NCBI GenBank assembly: GCA_964019695.1
Contig: OZ026520.1
Span: forward strand, 31,902,120-31,966,119
Source of the DNA: Loripinus fragilis
Lineage: Eukaryota; Mollusca; Bivalvia; Lucinida; Lucinidae
DNA length: 64,000 bases
Reading direction: 5' to 3'
The stretch's first letter is position 1; each line of letters starts with the position of its first letter. Positions 13,201 to 28,200 of the stretch are shown here, one piece after another. The notes beneath the pieces were generated by a model, which searched no databases, was not told where the DNA came from, and saw only the letters and a list, made by a program, of their open reading frames with translations. The position numbers and the translations under genes were made by a program.

Positions 13201-16200
13201 CTCAAAATTGATGAGCTGTTATCAACTTTCCAATTTTGCCATTTATGGCTTGGAACATTCGGAAACTGATTTGAATTTCTAATAGTTGGCTCTTTCAGTA
13301 TGTGTTTCAAGTGATACTCTGCAAGTAGGAGAAAGACTTAAGCTTTACAAGGAGGAAAACTATGCCATTAAGAGCAATGAGTACCTGGACTGATGAACCT
13401 TGATATTTCTGTGATAAAGAATCATATCTTTGCTGGTTAACTTTTATAAATGTAGCCTTTCCATACATGCAACCCACATATTTTCATCTAATAATGTCTC
13501 TGCACTTATTATCTTTCCACAAGCATTCAAAAACTCATTTGAAGTCTTAGTACTTCTGAAGTGCTGAAACCGAGGTAACTCTTTCCCTTCAGATAAACGA
13601 ATTAGATGTATCACAGCAGGTAAAGCAATGAAATGCAAGATGAACAGAGCGCAAATTAGACCCTTTCAGTTCAATGATTCACAAAGTTTCTAAGATAAGA
13701 GCGCTTATTAAAGGATGTAACATATATAACTCGTCATAATAAATGAGCAAGGGCATTGTCGTGACATCCTTTTTGATAACACAGTCAGAGGCAAGTGTTT
13801 TCAATTTCAATGTTTTCAATGGATCATGAAATGAGGCACCTTATCAACTTGTTTACTCTGTATAAATCTTCCATAGAGCATACTATAGAACTACTGGTTA
13901 TCCCATTCTACCTATAGTCCACTTTCCTTCTTTTGAATGCAACAGCTAATGATATGGCTGCAAAAACTGAGAAATCATAGGTTTTACATTATTTTAAGAC
14001 ATGCTTCAATGTACTGACATCAAAAACAACCAACTGCAAACATAATTGATGGCAATGTCCAACTTCATATTCTTTCTTTTATACCAGATAACTTTCAAGG
14101 TGTAACAGAAATTGTTTCAGACGGTCTGCCAAAACCATCAAGAGTCAACATTGTAACGAAAGAAAACCTATAAAGTTCCTTGGGCGCAGCAAAATACTAT
14201 TGATCTAAGACCCGAGGACTTAAGCACCAAAAGACTGGATAGGTTCCATGGCAAATGATGCAAAAAAGCAGCCTATCAAATTTCTGTTTGACCAATGTCA
14301 GAAATCTTAAAGTGTTCTTAGAGGTACACGGTAGAGACATAGATTTTGCAAAATCAGAGCTAAGTTATCATTTGACTAGCACGGATGCAGCAGCAGCTGC
14401 AGTTAGATTGCTCTTGCCACTTCACAGAAAGAGATATATACCAGAGTCATACTCCATTGTATGCATATATGTGAAATGGCATTAAACCCATATTTAATCA
14501 GGTGTTTGATCCCATGACACTGACATTCTGTTTCTGCCTTGAAGAATGCTAAGGATTCAAGTTTGGCTGAGTCAAGTTGTTTGACGCTGGCACTGGCAAT
14601 ACATACAAAGAAAATTAAGTCTTTTGATGGCAAAAGAGGAGGATCACACGAAATGCTTATACGTGATGTTTGTCACAATTACCAATTTTAAAAAGTAATC
14701 CTAATTAATGTAACACATATATCACCATAGGAAGCTGTATATTTGTTAAAAAATCTTTTCTTATGTATCAAACGTATTCAGCATGCAAACTACATGAATA
14801 ATTCAAATAAATAGATAGTTTTATGTCTTCTTCCTGTTTCTCAGACTTTCAATTCATTTTTTCTTAAATTGATATGGTAACATGTGTATCATGCCATTAC
14901 AGGCTAAACCCCTAGTTAATAGAGTGCAAACATCTCTTATTTAATGCAGCTTGAATTGTTCTTTAAGGTAGGATATATCTGCACAATTCCCAAAGGGGTG
15001 GAGAGGAACAGGATTGTACTCAGTTTGCAGTCCTAATACAATGCCATGATTCTACTGGTTGTGATGAAATGGGTGACTATTTTGCCATAGAAGCAGACAC
15101 AATGATAGATATTGTGAGGGTGACTTGAATAAAGATTGTTTTTGAATAATTTTATTTAATAGGAATATTTATAAAATTGTGTCATTTAAATGAGAACTAT
15201 TATTTTCTATCTATATGTCTATATATTTTAATATTATAGGCATAATGAAATATATGATTAAAAAGGTTATATATAACATAGGTAACACAATTCCATGGGC
15301 TTGTTATCAGCAATGACTGTAATTACTAAAACTAAGGCACCAGAGGCTAGAGATAATAGGAAAACATGTGAAAAACGATATTTTCCTGAAATATCATCTC
15401 TTACTTCCAAGAAAATTTCCTAGCTCATTCATTATGCCATGTAACATACGTTACATACTTTAATAAGTGCTCTGATCATGATGTCAAACTTGCAAATGTA
15501 TGATTCTTTATTGCATTAGCAAGACAGTGTCAAAAATGTAAGATATCCACGAGCGTCAAATATTTTTCTTCAATAATAGATACATAAATTGGATACTTAA
15601 AATTGGGGGTAGGGTTGTTTAATAGCTCATATAAAACAATGTATTTGAGATAGAAAAGCAAGCTTTGTTTTTTCTATAAGTCAAATGAGTATTTTAGTAA
15701 ACTAAGATTAAAAACACTTGTAAAAATGCACAAATTATCTGTAAAATGAATGATGTTAGTTACGATTTCAACTTTCAAAGGGAAATTTAATCTATGTAAC
15801 GCATATAACACCATCGAAGGCTGTAATTTTGTTTAAAATGATGCTTTTATGTAGCTTAGGCATCCAGCTTGCAAACTACATAAGAAATTTGATTAATTAG
15901 ATGGTTTAATGTCTTCTTTCTGTAGCTCAACCTTTCATTTTGATTTTTTTCTTAGCTTGTTACAGTAACATATGTAACAGGCTGTCAGAGACTAACGCCC
16001 CGGAGCACAGAGTGCAAACATCTCTTAAAAGATGCGGCTTGAAATTTTCTTCAAGATAGGATATGTCTGCAAAATTCCCTAGGGGGGGGGGGGAGCAGGA
16101 CCTTTTTTAGCTCGAAGTCTATAAAATCTGGGGTCACCGAACTAATTCTCTTTCAAGAGGGCCAAATTTAACCCCACCCCCCATAGGTGTCATGCATAGT

Positions 16201-19200
16201 TTGATATAAAAAGTCCAGAAATTACCATTTGGGTCGTTTTCATGATGCCATTTTACTAGTATATGAAGCAATTTAGCATTTAAATGTTAAAAAAGAAAGA
16301 AAAAACACACTAAAAATATGTGAACACAGGTCCTCTGGTTACGTGGCCAAACACGCTAACCACTAGGCCACGAGGTAAGGTCGTGCGCCGCTCTAAATAA
16401 CCGTACAGATAGTAGAGACTCGGCCACTATCGTATTCGTAACCAGGGTAATTGGGTACGTCGTTTGATTTCGACTGCGCTACATTTATCTGTCTTTAGCG
16501 CTGAGACGATCAGTTCTGATAAGATGTCAATAGATATTTCAGACACACTTCAATTACTTTATTTAGTCAAGAATATGTCGGAACACCGATATGACATAAG
16601 AATATCGGAAAGCTGTGTTGATCCCAATCGGTTAATGGTCGAAAGACAGGACCCAGACAACTTTACCCGTTTCCAGACGTGGGAAAGGTGCGCATTTGAA
16701 ATAGCCGCATATGTCTTTAAGCTGATTGTTTTGCTGCAATCACACTTGTTATTGTGTGAACATGTTTTCTGTGACGTCAGCGTCACATTATATAAAGTCA
16801 GCGTCACGTTATCACTGAAGTTACAAAAGTAGATCCTCAATGTACATCTTTAGTCTGATTCCACGGAATTTCGCGGAATTGGCCGAGGCAGCTCTGATTG
16901 AATCCATGCTCGTTTTAACAAACTTTTAAGAAATTGCTGCTTTTTAAAATAAAAGTATAAAGGTCTCTATCTCAAAGACACTCAGAGTTAATTGTTTAGT
17001 ATAATGTATGTTTGAAACCTCCACTATAACAGGGAATACCCTCGCCAGTATTTTACGGTGACTTTGTTTGTAAATTCAAAAGAATCGCTGGAAAATCTCA
17101 TTTTCTGATCAGTTCAAAGACTATGTTTGTGAGGCTTTTGAACTAATCACAAATTATAACCGTTAGCCTTTCCTGATATTACACGTTTTATGTTCATTAC
17201 AAAACTGGCATTTTCTTTATATCTAGCTTTCTTGAAAACATCAGATATTTTTCGGTTAGATTTCATTCAATGAGTCAGGTCTTTCAACAAGTTCCTATTG
17301 AAACAAGGTCATCAAGCCAAATAAAATAGGTTGGCCTGTTGTCCAGTGGTCGATAATGTGTTCTTTAAAATATTTTTATCAAATAAATGAAAATGCACTG
17401 TCATTAATGCAATATTACTTTCACAGAGCCCAAGGAAAGCGAAGCAAAGACAAAGGAGGAAAAGGTAGAAAAGGCAAAGATGGAAACGAGGCAGATGATG
17501 AAAGTGATGCAAGTAAGATTTTATTAGTGTATATTATAGGACTTGAAGTATTAGCTTAAACAACTGCAAAAAATACAAATGCTAACTTAGTCTAACTTAG
17601 TATTTTGTCGCAGAAGCGTCTCATAAGAAATTGCAAAAAAGAATTGCATGGAGTTTATATTGTAGCATTGTTCATGGTTGCAGAACAAGTTTAACCCATT
17701 TAAGATCAACAAAGAGTGTAGAACCAAATCAGACGCTGCAGAACGCAGCGTCTGATCAGTTTCTGCATTGTTTGCTTACAAAATGTGTTTAAAAGATTTG
17801 AATGAAATTGAATCTTACTACCCAACACACCTTAAATTCGAAATGGATTGTCCAATGGATAAGGTAGGGAAATGCTATAAGGTATAAATGGTTTAACTGC
17901 TCTTATGTGCTGTTGGTACTTGCTGCATTGGTAAGCAGTTTGGAATAAAATGCAGTCATGCTGGATGCTTCGTGTTAAAAATTTTGTGAAGAGATTTATG
18001 AGATTACTGGTAAAAATGTATATTGATGAATCAGAAATATGGACAAGATTCTTTGTTGATTTAAATCAAAATGTTTCCTAGCATCTTGGACTCATGAACA
18101 CAACGAGTCACTTACAAAGTTAACGTGAAGCCTGTGTTACCTTACAAGAGGCCCTGTGTGTTCATGATTCCATGAACAGACCAAAATTAATTTATTTCTT
18201 AAATGTAACTTACAATCTATGTTTTATTGAAAACTTCTCTCAAACACCGAAAAAGGCCTTCCTTAGACATAACTCATAGCGAGGTCTCATGCGTGTCTGC
18301 GCATTTGCAATTAGTGCCTAAAGTCCATGTGATAGTTCATATGTCTACATATATAATTCTTCGTCAAATAAGGCCCATACGTTGTTGAAAGAGCTTGTCG
18401 TTTGTTAATTGGAATATTTGCGTTTGTAAAAAATGTGTATTTTATTGATATTAGTAAAATTTATTTCAAGTGTAGATATTGAAGGACAGGAACCATAAAT
18501 ATCATTTGATTTCCTAACGACCAAAAGTATTTACCAATATTGATGCAATAACACATTTATCATAGTTAGAAAATTTATTGTGTAAGAAAAAGATTTTGCA
18601 CACGCTTATGACATTATTTGTCTGAGCGTTCAGAACTATCTAGAACATACAGAGAATCTGATAAATTGTGTCAGTATTAAGTAATTTTGCTAATATCAAG
18701 ATATACATGTTTTTGCATGGTTGTTCATTTGCTATTTTACTCATATCTAGTTGCTTACATTGGCGGATCCAGAGGGGACAGGGGGTCTGCATGGACACCA
18801 CTTGAAAATCACAAGTTGCTATATGTTGCCATATGTTTCTTTTTGAAATGCTGGTATGGACACCCCTCCAGAAGCAATTGGATCTAATTGGGTCTAATTG
18901 CTTCTCTAGGGTGGTACGTATGGCCCTCTTTGAAATACATTGATGACTAAAAGAAACATTCAAGACCACCTTTAATGGAATTTTCTGGATCCGCACTTAG
19001 TGTAATATTATAGATAAATCATGATTGATATAATTATTCTAATGCTTTTAATATTATACGTGTTGCTGAAATGTTTATACTATGTGATTATAAAGTATTG
19101 GTATTGTATTATTAATCAACATTGCTATAATGCTTTGTATATGCAAAATGCTTCATAATATTTGCATACTAGAGCAGCCTTGCGGAGATTTTGTAGCTGA

Positions 19201-22200
19201 AGCATTGTGTCAAATCTGGTCATGTGGTTATCTAAGTTATCTTTAAGATTGGTTCACTTAGATAATATTTCATGTAAACGATTATGAATATATACTTCAT
19301 ATTTGCTTCAAAATAGTCCTACTAATTATTTGTTGGAGGTATGGCTAAATGGGCTTTTATAAGCCATTGTAACAAGACAGCCTTCCAACTATATCAACAG
19401 TTCTTGAATAATTTAAGTATTTATGACATTCAATCTCAAACCTCGCCCACTAGAAGTATGAAACCTCTAGATTAGTGATTTCTAGATCACCCTCCATCCC
19501 CAGTGTATTATCTACTTATATAGATTAGAACTTGCTTATATTCTTAATTGAAATTGAATCATGACAATGAACGCAGCACTTGCTTGTGACTTTCGATTCC
19601 TTCAAGCAGAGCATCTGGTCATACTCGATTGTTTTCCGGACGTTTTAACCTAGTTTTGGATTAACTATTTTGGCAAAGAAGTACAATTTGTCATCTAGAA
19701 GCGGCCTTTTAATCGAAACAATCGCGCTTGATTTTTAACATGAAGTATGATTTACACACCAAGACAAGACATCAAACAGGTTAAATTGTGTTTGATATAA
19801 AATGAATTAACCTGTCACATGTGTTTTGTTTTTTCACCATCCTTAATAATTTGCAGCTGATACGTAATTTGTATATTATTTATTTGTGATTGTGACATCA
19901 CAGAAAAAATATTTTACAACGTTTCTTAATAAATGTCTCTAGCATGTTTTTAGTTTAACAGCCTGTCTATGTGTATATGATACTTGATCTACCTTTTGCA
20001 AATTTAATAAACCAAATTTGCATTAACAGTACCCTTACTTGCCAATTTCACAGATTTGTGACCATGATAATATTTATATTTTACCTATCAATAATAATAG
20101 ATAGCTTCTTTTTGGAATTTTCTCAGATGCTAAGATAAATGATAATACTGGAAATTAAGGATTTTTGCCAAAGCTTTTATTTTTGCGATACTTCGCAAAT
20201 GCAAATGTTGGCAGAAAGAAAATTCCTCGTATGTTGAGAAATCACTCTGCCATTTACTGATGTAGGTAAATATTTATCAAGTTGAGAATTTTTAACATCA
20301 CACATATACCTTTTAACGTTATTCGCAAAAATAAAATTCTCACAAAAAATTCTGAATTTTCAGTATTAAATGAACAAATGAATGCACAGTCTACTGAACT
20401 TAGATTACACAAGCCTTTTACTCACCACTCTTCACCAGTAATTTTGTGTTTCACTTTTGTTTAAAATACATACTAATATTAATTATATACAAGTATTGCA
20501 GACAGTTTAATGATAAACATGGATGCCAATTCATATCATATTCTAAGATATCGTTATTGTATATTATGAAAATACTGCTATCATTTTATTGCAAAAACAT
20601 CTATTCAGCACTAATTTGCATTGAAGTTTATCTGAAACTGGTCAGTACCAAAATGAACTTTTGATAAAAAAAATGTACAAGTACAATTTTAGTGATAAGT
20701 AGTCTTAAACTATTTAAAGATAGTATTGTCTGTGATTCTAAATTAATATGAAACATGTGTGTCATTTGTAAAAAAGCCTTAATTATTCAAGACAATTGTT
20801 TAAATATCAAGTTCCTTCACTAACTTGAGTCTGAATTAATGATAGATAATGTAGTCTTTACCCTATTGATATACATTTCTTGCATACGAGCTTTGTTACA
20901 CGCTGAATTTCTTTACAGGTGAATATGATCCTATAACTGGTAAAAAGATAAAGAAGAAGAAAACAACACGACCTGGTGAAGAAGGTCCTGATGACTATGA
21001 ATATGTAAGTGTATAGCTGTATGTACAGTAGATCCTGTCTAAAACGGCCACAAAAATGAGCCGTGACATGTGATTTCAAACAATCTGGCATTTTGACAAG
21101 TGTAGACTCAGATGAGCTGTGCAGCCTCTTTTTAAGCTTAGAAACTCCAAGTGATGTTCGGTCTGTAGCTAAACACTCATTGAATATTCAAGCGACTAGC
21201 AAAGGCTCTGATCAGGCTGCGCGTATGCGCAGGCTGATCTGAGGCTTTGCTGGTCGCACATACCACATTGTTGGAAATCCCATGCCACGGCTCAAATAGA
21301 CAAAACAACAAAGTTCTTAAAGACAGGTGGTAGCTTATTGCAGGCCAAAAGCATTGCAGAATGCTCCGGAGCATTCTGCAATACTTTTGATATGCATTTA
21401 CCCATTATCAGTCTTGAAAACACATTTTGGGGACTTCTTTTAAGCGGCTGCTTTAGACAAGTTTATGTACATGTATGTTTAAAAAAACAGGCGTGACTTA
21501 ACGTATTATTGTTTGAAACTCTGGGCTATCAGTGCTACAGAGAAACCCAATATACTTCTAGACTTAAGGTAGTTTTTGCCCAATCACAATTGCGTATCAT
21601 TTAAGATCAAATACACAAGGTCACAGTACACGTTTGATTAGAACGTTTAGGACATTATCTGTCCTAGCTCTAACGCTAACGACCATCACATTCGCAGAGA
21701 ATCACACTTTATGGTTAGTCACAAATGACTTTTAAAATTTGCTGTATAAAATATATTCATGCGCATTTTAGGCATCAACATTATCATAGCATTCTTATAT
21801 CACATGTATACTTCTGCACAAATAGCATACAGCCTCTCTTTAGGACATTTCATAATTGGGCCTTGACACAAGAAAACCTGACTTTGGTGTTAGTGAACAA
21901 CAAAGGCACATACCAACCTGCGCATCCATGCAGTCTGGTCAATGTTTTTATAGTTCACTTTCTGGAAAGCATTTAAAGTCCACTTAATATATTAAATATT
22001 GTAGCTAGTCACTGTATCTGAGCAGACTTAATGTACCTGGTCAAAATGCTTGATGGCATGTTTTCTCGCTTTGAGGCACAATTATGTTCTGTGCTTCAGG
22101 ACAATCCTGCAGGTGACTAGGTAAAGCTGAATCAGGCCTGTTCAGCTATCTAGACTGGCTAGAATATTTACATGTTACATATAGCAAGTCTATATATTGT

Positions 22201-25200
22201 ATTGACACTACTTGTATATGTTGGAGTGATTTGCTTGGAGGATCTTACGTAAGAGCTCATGTGATATTGAATTTATTAAAATAGTTGGGAAAAAGCAATA
22301 AAATGCGAGGCTTGTCGAACGTTTCATCACTTTTTCGCTACAAGTTTAATACATTCTATAATACTGGAGCTCCAATGTTATATTATAATTCTTTTTTGAC
22401 ACACTTTAGAAATGCGTTTTGGGAGTGTAAAGCTCAAATTATAGCCATACATAGGCGCCGATGTTTTGACCGTCAATACATAACGTTACTAAATATGTAA
22501 CTAGTAGTTTATCAATTTTATTACATCACATCACATCTTCGCCATACTCAACGCTATGTGATAAAAGGGCATAGATCTGATTCGACAGACATGCATGTTG
22601 GTCTACACCTTAGTTGTATTAAACGAAGCAAAAAAAAAACTGCTTTCTAATATGATTTAATGGCAAAATATTTTGTATTGTTTGTGGGCTTCTTCTTGAA
22701 TATTTATAACATTCTTAACATGGTAAAACTGTTATATGAGCTATTTATTTGGACTATCTTTTATATACTTTCTATTTCAGGAATACGATGATCAAGGCAG
22801 AGTTATTAAAAAGAAAAAGAAAGGTGGCAAGGTATGACATTATTCCACCTTATTAAAGAGCCTTGGATAGGATAATCTGGTCGCATCCTCTAAATAGATG
22901 ACACTATATTAAAATAAATTATCACTGATCTATGACAATAAAACTGAAATCATGCATTAAATGGCGTTTTAAGGCTTCATAGCAACCTAAATGCATATGA
23001 GCCGCTACATGCGATTACCATAATGTGGGTTGTGGGACCAGCAAAGACTAAGATCAGCCTGCGCATATGCTCAGTCTGATCAGAACCTTTGATAGTAGCA
23101 TGAACATTCTGTGACTGTTAAGCTTCTGACCAAACAGTAATTGGAGCTTCTAAGCTTAAAATAAGGCTACACAGGCCCATCTGAGTCTACACTAGTCAAA
23201 AGGCCACATTGTTGGAAACCATGCGTCACAGCTTATATTATCAGGAAATGCCACAATTACAGATCACTCCCCAACCAATGGTATCAAGTTAAAAAGACAG
23301 AATATCTATTTACCTTAAACAAATCAAATAATATTTGAAGGATTTAGATCAATTTTAGTATAGCCTATCTTAATCAGCCTATCAGCTAACAAACTTCTAG
23401 CTTTCACTGGACTGAAATTGATATGGCATGTAATTGTCTTGTACATGTTTACTCCAAATTGCCAACTGCTGAGTGGTCTATCTGTGGTACAATGCCTTAC
23501 ATACATCCACTGCGTGGTATTAATTTGGCTGAAGAGTTCTGAATGGACCAGAGTACTGTTGCTTTTAATATTTTGTATACTGGAAACCCCTACTCCAGAT
23601 TGAAAACTTTATTAGATTTCAAAACGTTGATGTAGTATTGACAGTGAGGTTTTAACTTGCTCTTTTTAAGCTCTGAGAATTTCACAACTCGTGCATGGGT
23701 GCGTCTTGTTTTTACGGTTGGCTTCAGTAGTTGAATGTGAATGTTTAGCTGAAGATAAGGTTTAAGTCGAGAGTTAAGTGACAGAGCAAACTTAATGAGT
23801 GAATAAAGAAAGAAAAAACGGTTTTGTTTGTTTATGTTAAGCTAGGGACCAGGAAATTGTAAAGCCTTCAACTTCAATGCAGTAATTTTGTAAAAGAAGT
23901 GTACTTCAGTACATCTTTTCTATGTGTATGTCTGTTAGGTTTTGTTTCAAATACTTACGTTAGTGATGTGTAATTCTCTTTAATGGTAACTAACAAAAAT
24001 ATGTCTCTGTAGTTTAAATTTGTATATTTTATTTTATTAAAAGCCACTGGGTTAAGCCCCTGGCTTGTGAAAGAAAAACAGAAATGCCCCAGATTAGCAC
24101 ACATCCAGTTGTTATTTCAATAACATAATTTATTGCTTGTTTTGTAGGGAGGAGAGCACAGTGGTTCTGAATATGAATATGAGTATGGTGAGTGCATTTT
24201 ACATTTAAGCTGTTCTTGGCACTCTATAGATTGTTAGTTTTATATTTAAGCCCCTTAATTTTGAAAATATATATATTTTCTTTATTTAGTATTGTAACAA
24301 TCACAGTCATATCTTTACGCATCTATGCACCGAGTGGCTTAGGCTGCTGTTCATTCTAAACCGATGGTTCTGTCTGTTGTTGTTGATTCATTGTTTATTG
24401 TTGCCCCCATTGTTTGTGACCATTCTGGGTTTCGTCGTTGTTTTGTTATTCAACACTTTGTGGCCTTCTAGTTGTGCAATCATCTTTATGGAATGATTTA
24501 GTTTGATTGTCTTCCTGATGTCTTGTGAAAGTTAGTGAGCTGTGTCCTCATGGTGCTGTGGGTTGGTCTGCAGTGTGATTCTGGTATTTCCAGATCAAAC
24601 TCATTTACTATTCTCTCTACCTGTGACCCAAAAGAGAAGGTGACACACAGTGAAGACTCAAATAAAACTCAACATGTAACTCATCAGGATCTCACTATTT
24701 AGTTTTACAAAATTAAATTATAATTTCCAGCTGAAATAAATTATTGCTTAAACTAGCATGTAGCCTATTGCAATGAGTAATGAAACACCCTTATAAATTA
24801 ATACAGGATGGAAAATCTTACTCTGCATATTCTTCATCTGCTGCAGTCGTGATAAGCACTTTAAGGGTTAAATGTTTAACTCTGCACATTGATTCATGCG
24901 ATCTTCCACACACTCTTTATACATTTTACCAAATACTTCAAGCTCTTTACTTATATCCTTTTCAGATGAAGATGGGAATGTTAGAGTAGTGAAATCAAAG
25001 AAAGGTGGCAAAAAGTTTTTGGGTAAGTTCACTGTTATGACAAAATTGAGAAATGATGTACTTGTTCATTGTTAAGAAAAAAAGAGATATATTATGGAAC
25101 TAAAATATTAATATATAGTTAGAGTGGTTTAAATATTTTTATATGGGTATACTCACAAGCAAACCTGTCGCAGGGATTCGTGCATATGAGATACTTAAAC

Positions 25201-28200
25201 CGGCCAGTTCAGCTGCACATACTACCTACTGTTTGGGTGTTGGATGTACTTTTAATAGTTTTTTTTTATAAATAATAAGGTATATGCTGGGCCGCTGTTG
25301 TTTTTACATTGGACTATTTGAGTCTTTTTATTCAAACATAATCATCTCTTTCACAAGTCACACAGGTTTATACAATCTTGTCCAGTTGTTTAGTGAGTTG
25401 AATGACAGTCACTTGTGTTTTACGTGTCACTTGTTTATAGTAATAAAATGAACTTTAACTATCCAACTTTATGTTTTCTTTGCAAGTATTACGTTTTTTT
25501 ATTTACCAATACAAAAATTGGATCAGAATTCAGGCTCAATGTATTTTCTCCATAAAAGAAGCCAGCCACAAACACATTATAAAGCTTCATCATTAGAGAC
25601 ACTTGAAGCCAAACTGATTTAGCTTTAAATTTATTATGCAGATGAAGATTCTGATGGAGAGCCTTTTGAGGTTGGTGCTGATGGTAAAATAAGACTTAGA
25701 GATGGAAAGAAGAAGATTGATCTAAGTAAAATCACAGATGATGATCTCAGAAAACTAGGAATTGACCCGTCTTTGTCAAAGAAAGAAATAGCTAAACTTT
25801 TAAAAGTAGGTATCCAAACTCTATAAAAGAGGAAGGTAAATAAGGGTCATGCTGTCATAAACAGTACAGTAAAAAACCGGTGTAAAACGGCCATTCAAAA
25901 ATAGACAAAATAAAGATTTAATGACAAATGGTAGCTTAATGCAGGACAAAACTATTGCAGAATACAATACGTTTGACCTGTATTAAGCAATAATTGGTCT
26001 TGAAAAACATTTTTGGTCATTTTTATGGTGGCCGTTTGACACAGCTTTTATTGTAGTATTGCTGTGATAGTATTTTTAATGAACAACTGGATAAACAACA
26101 GTTATGTTGTCCCCCACGTCCTGAGCAGGGACATGGACCTATTGCAATTATCAAGATGGCAGCACAGAAAGCAATGTAGTGTTAATTTTATGTGCTTAAG
26201 GTATCTCATGAACCAACTGGCTAATGCTTTAGAATTAAATAACTGTATCATTTGGACATTAAGAGCTAATTATGTTTCTGTTGCTTTTACGTAAATTGCG
26301 AAAAGATAAGATATTTCGGAACATTTTGTTAAAAACACTGCCAGGTTAACAAGGTTAATGTAGACATGTTCAATGTGTTCATCTTTTGTTATTCTTCATG
26401 TGTGAACATTCTTCAAGTATGAACATCCTATTAGTATCTTCTTACGAGGGTCAGTCAAAAATAATTGAGCCCTACCTCATAACATTTGAATCAAGTAAAT
26501 GGGCATATATTCAGATTTTATGTCATTGTAGTTATATGTTATCTATTTAATCACCTATTTTATTTCTGTTGGTAGACTTTTTGTAACGGTTGCTAGGCAA
26601 CAGAATATGACCTGTCAAAGGGGTGCGTTCACAATTTGATACATCTAAATTCAAGCGTTGCTATAGAAACAGTAATGTAAAAGCAAGGCTTTATTCATGT
26701 TGTCCAATAACTTTAACATGTACCTATTCAGTGTCACTGAACAAAAACCAACTGACCCTAAATTATAGATGATGTGGTAGTTTAACATAAAAATTTATCA
26801 AACTTTAACATGCCTGAGGTCCTATAATTTACCCCACCCACATTTCTATTTACACAAGTTTAATAGAAAACATAGAATATTAGCTTAATAATGCTTTAAC
26901 AAGTCTGCATACACAAAACAACCCTTAGACATATGAATTTTCTTGATTCAAATGCACAATTTTGTTTCCAAAGCAACACAATATTCACCACTATTTGAAA
27001 ATTTGTGGAATTTTGGCGGTTTTTTTCTAGGCAACGCATACAATAAATGTTCATCTAAACATTAACGAACTAAGTGTAATGAAAAAACAATTGATATATA
27101 TTATTCAAATAAATGTCAAATATGTCTTTTATATAAACTATCAAGCACACAAGCTTTTTAAAGACATACTGTATATTCCTGGTGGCTGATATCGTGAACG
27201 CATCGATCTGACTGACGATCTTCAGTTGCCTAGCAACCATAATAGAAGCTTCACTAGGGTATTTCTTTAGGATTAAAACATCTATGACATGTTATACTTA
27301 TAGAACATAATCACATTTGTTGTCTACAATAACAAACTAAAAAAACTATGAGGTAGGGCTGTTATTTTTGACTAACCCTCGTACTTCAAACACTAATAGT
27401 TTACTTAAAAAGATTGTGCAGGTTAGTCGTATCAGTATTCAGTGTATTGTATAGACCGTACTATTACCATTATTTTTGCATGATTAGTGATGCATTCTAT
27501 TCCACAATCATATTTTTATAATGTATGCTGCAATTCAGTTTGTTTGTGCACTGAAAACCTCACACAAAAAATGATGGTAAATTAATGAAATAGTAAGGGA
27601 AACTTTATTTGCCAAAAAGCAGACTAGTTCCTTCAGTGGTTCTTTGGAAATATTGGAAAATAGCATATGTTTAAGACACAAGACCCATATATTAGCTGCA
27701 TTCAAATATACCAGGCCTCGAGATTATAAAACTTGAGTTCATTCTCAGACTCAAAATAAAGCACAATGATTGGCTGCTTGTGGACACGTGTGCACAAGCA
27801 GTCAATCATTGTGCTTTATTTTGAGTCTGAGACTGTACTAAAGTTTTATAACCGTGAGGCCTGGCAGTGTCCTCATAACTATTATGCTTTGCCACCAAAT
27901 GGTATTACACATACAGGATAAATTGCACGGTACATTTTTTTTATCTAATTAAAGGAAAAGTTTGGAGACCATGTAGAAATAAGTGAAAGAGGTAAGAAGA
28001 TTGGAACAAGACGTGCCAGTGATTATGGTAGTGATGTAGATACTGATGACCTAGCTGATGATAGTGACTTAGATGTAACAACATGTAAGTTTTTATGGTA
28101 GTTAATAAATAGAGGATCTTACATGAGTGCTCATGTATTGATAAATGTATTAAGCAAGTTGGGGAAAAGAGATAAAATATGAGTCTAGTAGAGTATTTTA

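Larger units (their letters stand above)
11132..16096. mobile_element. 5-kb inverted-repeat element with complex termini
   Basis: Left end gctccccc...ctagggaattttgcagac matches the right end (gtctgcaaaattccctaggg...gagc) in inverted orientation. Similarity continues inward for at least 500 bp. Arms are built of repeated heads with gggaattytgcagac, gtttgcactct and ggggcgttag: at 11132, about 11866 and 12215 on the left, and reversed ending near 15010 and 16096 on the right. A near-palindromic GTAACATACGTTAC motif recurs about a dozen times. Probably a DNA transposon; superfamily not identified. Confidence 0.8.
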
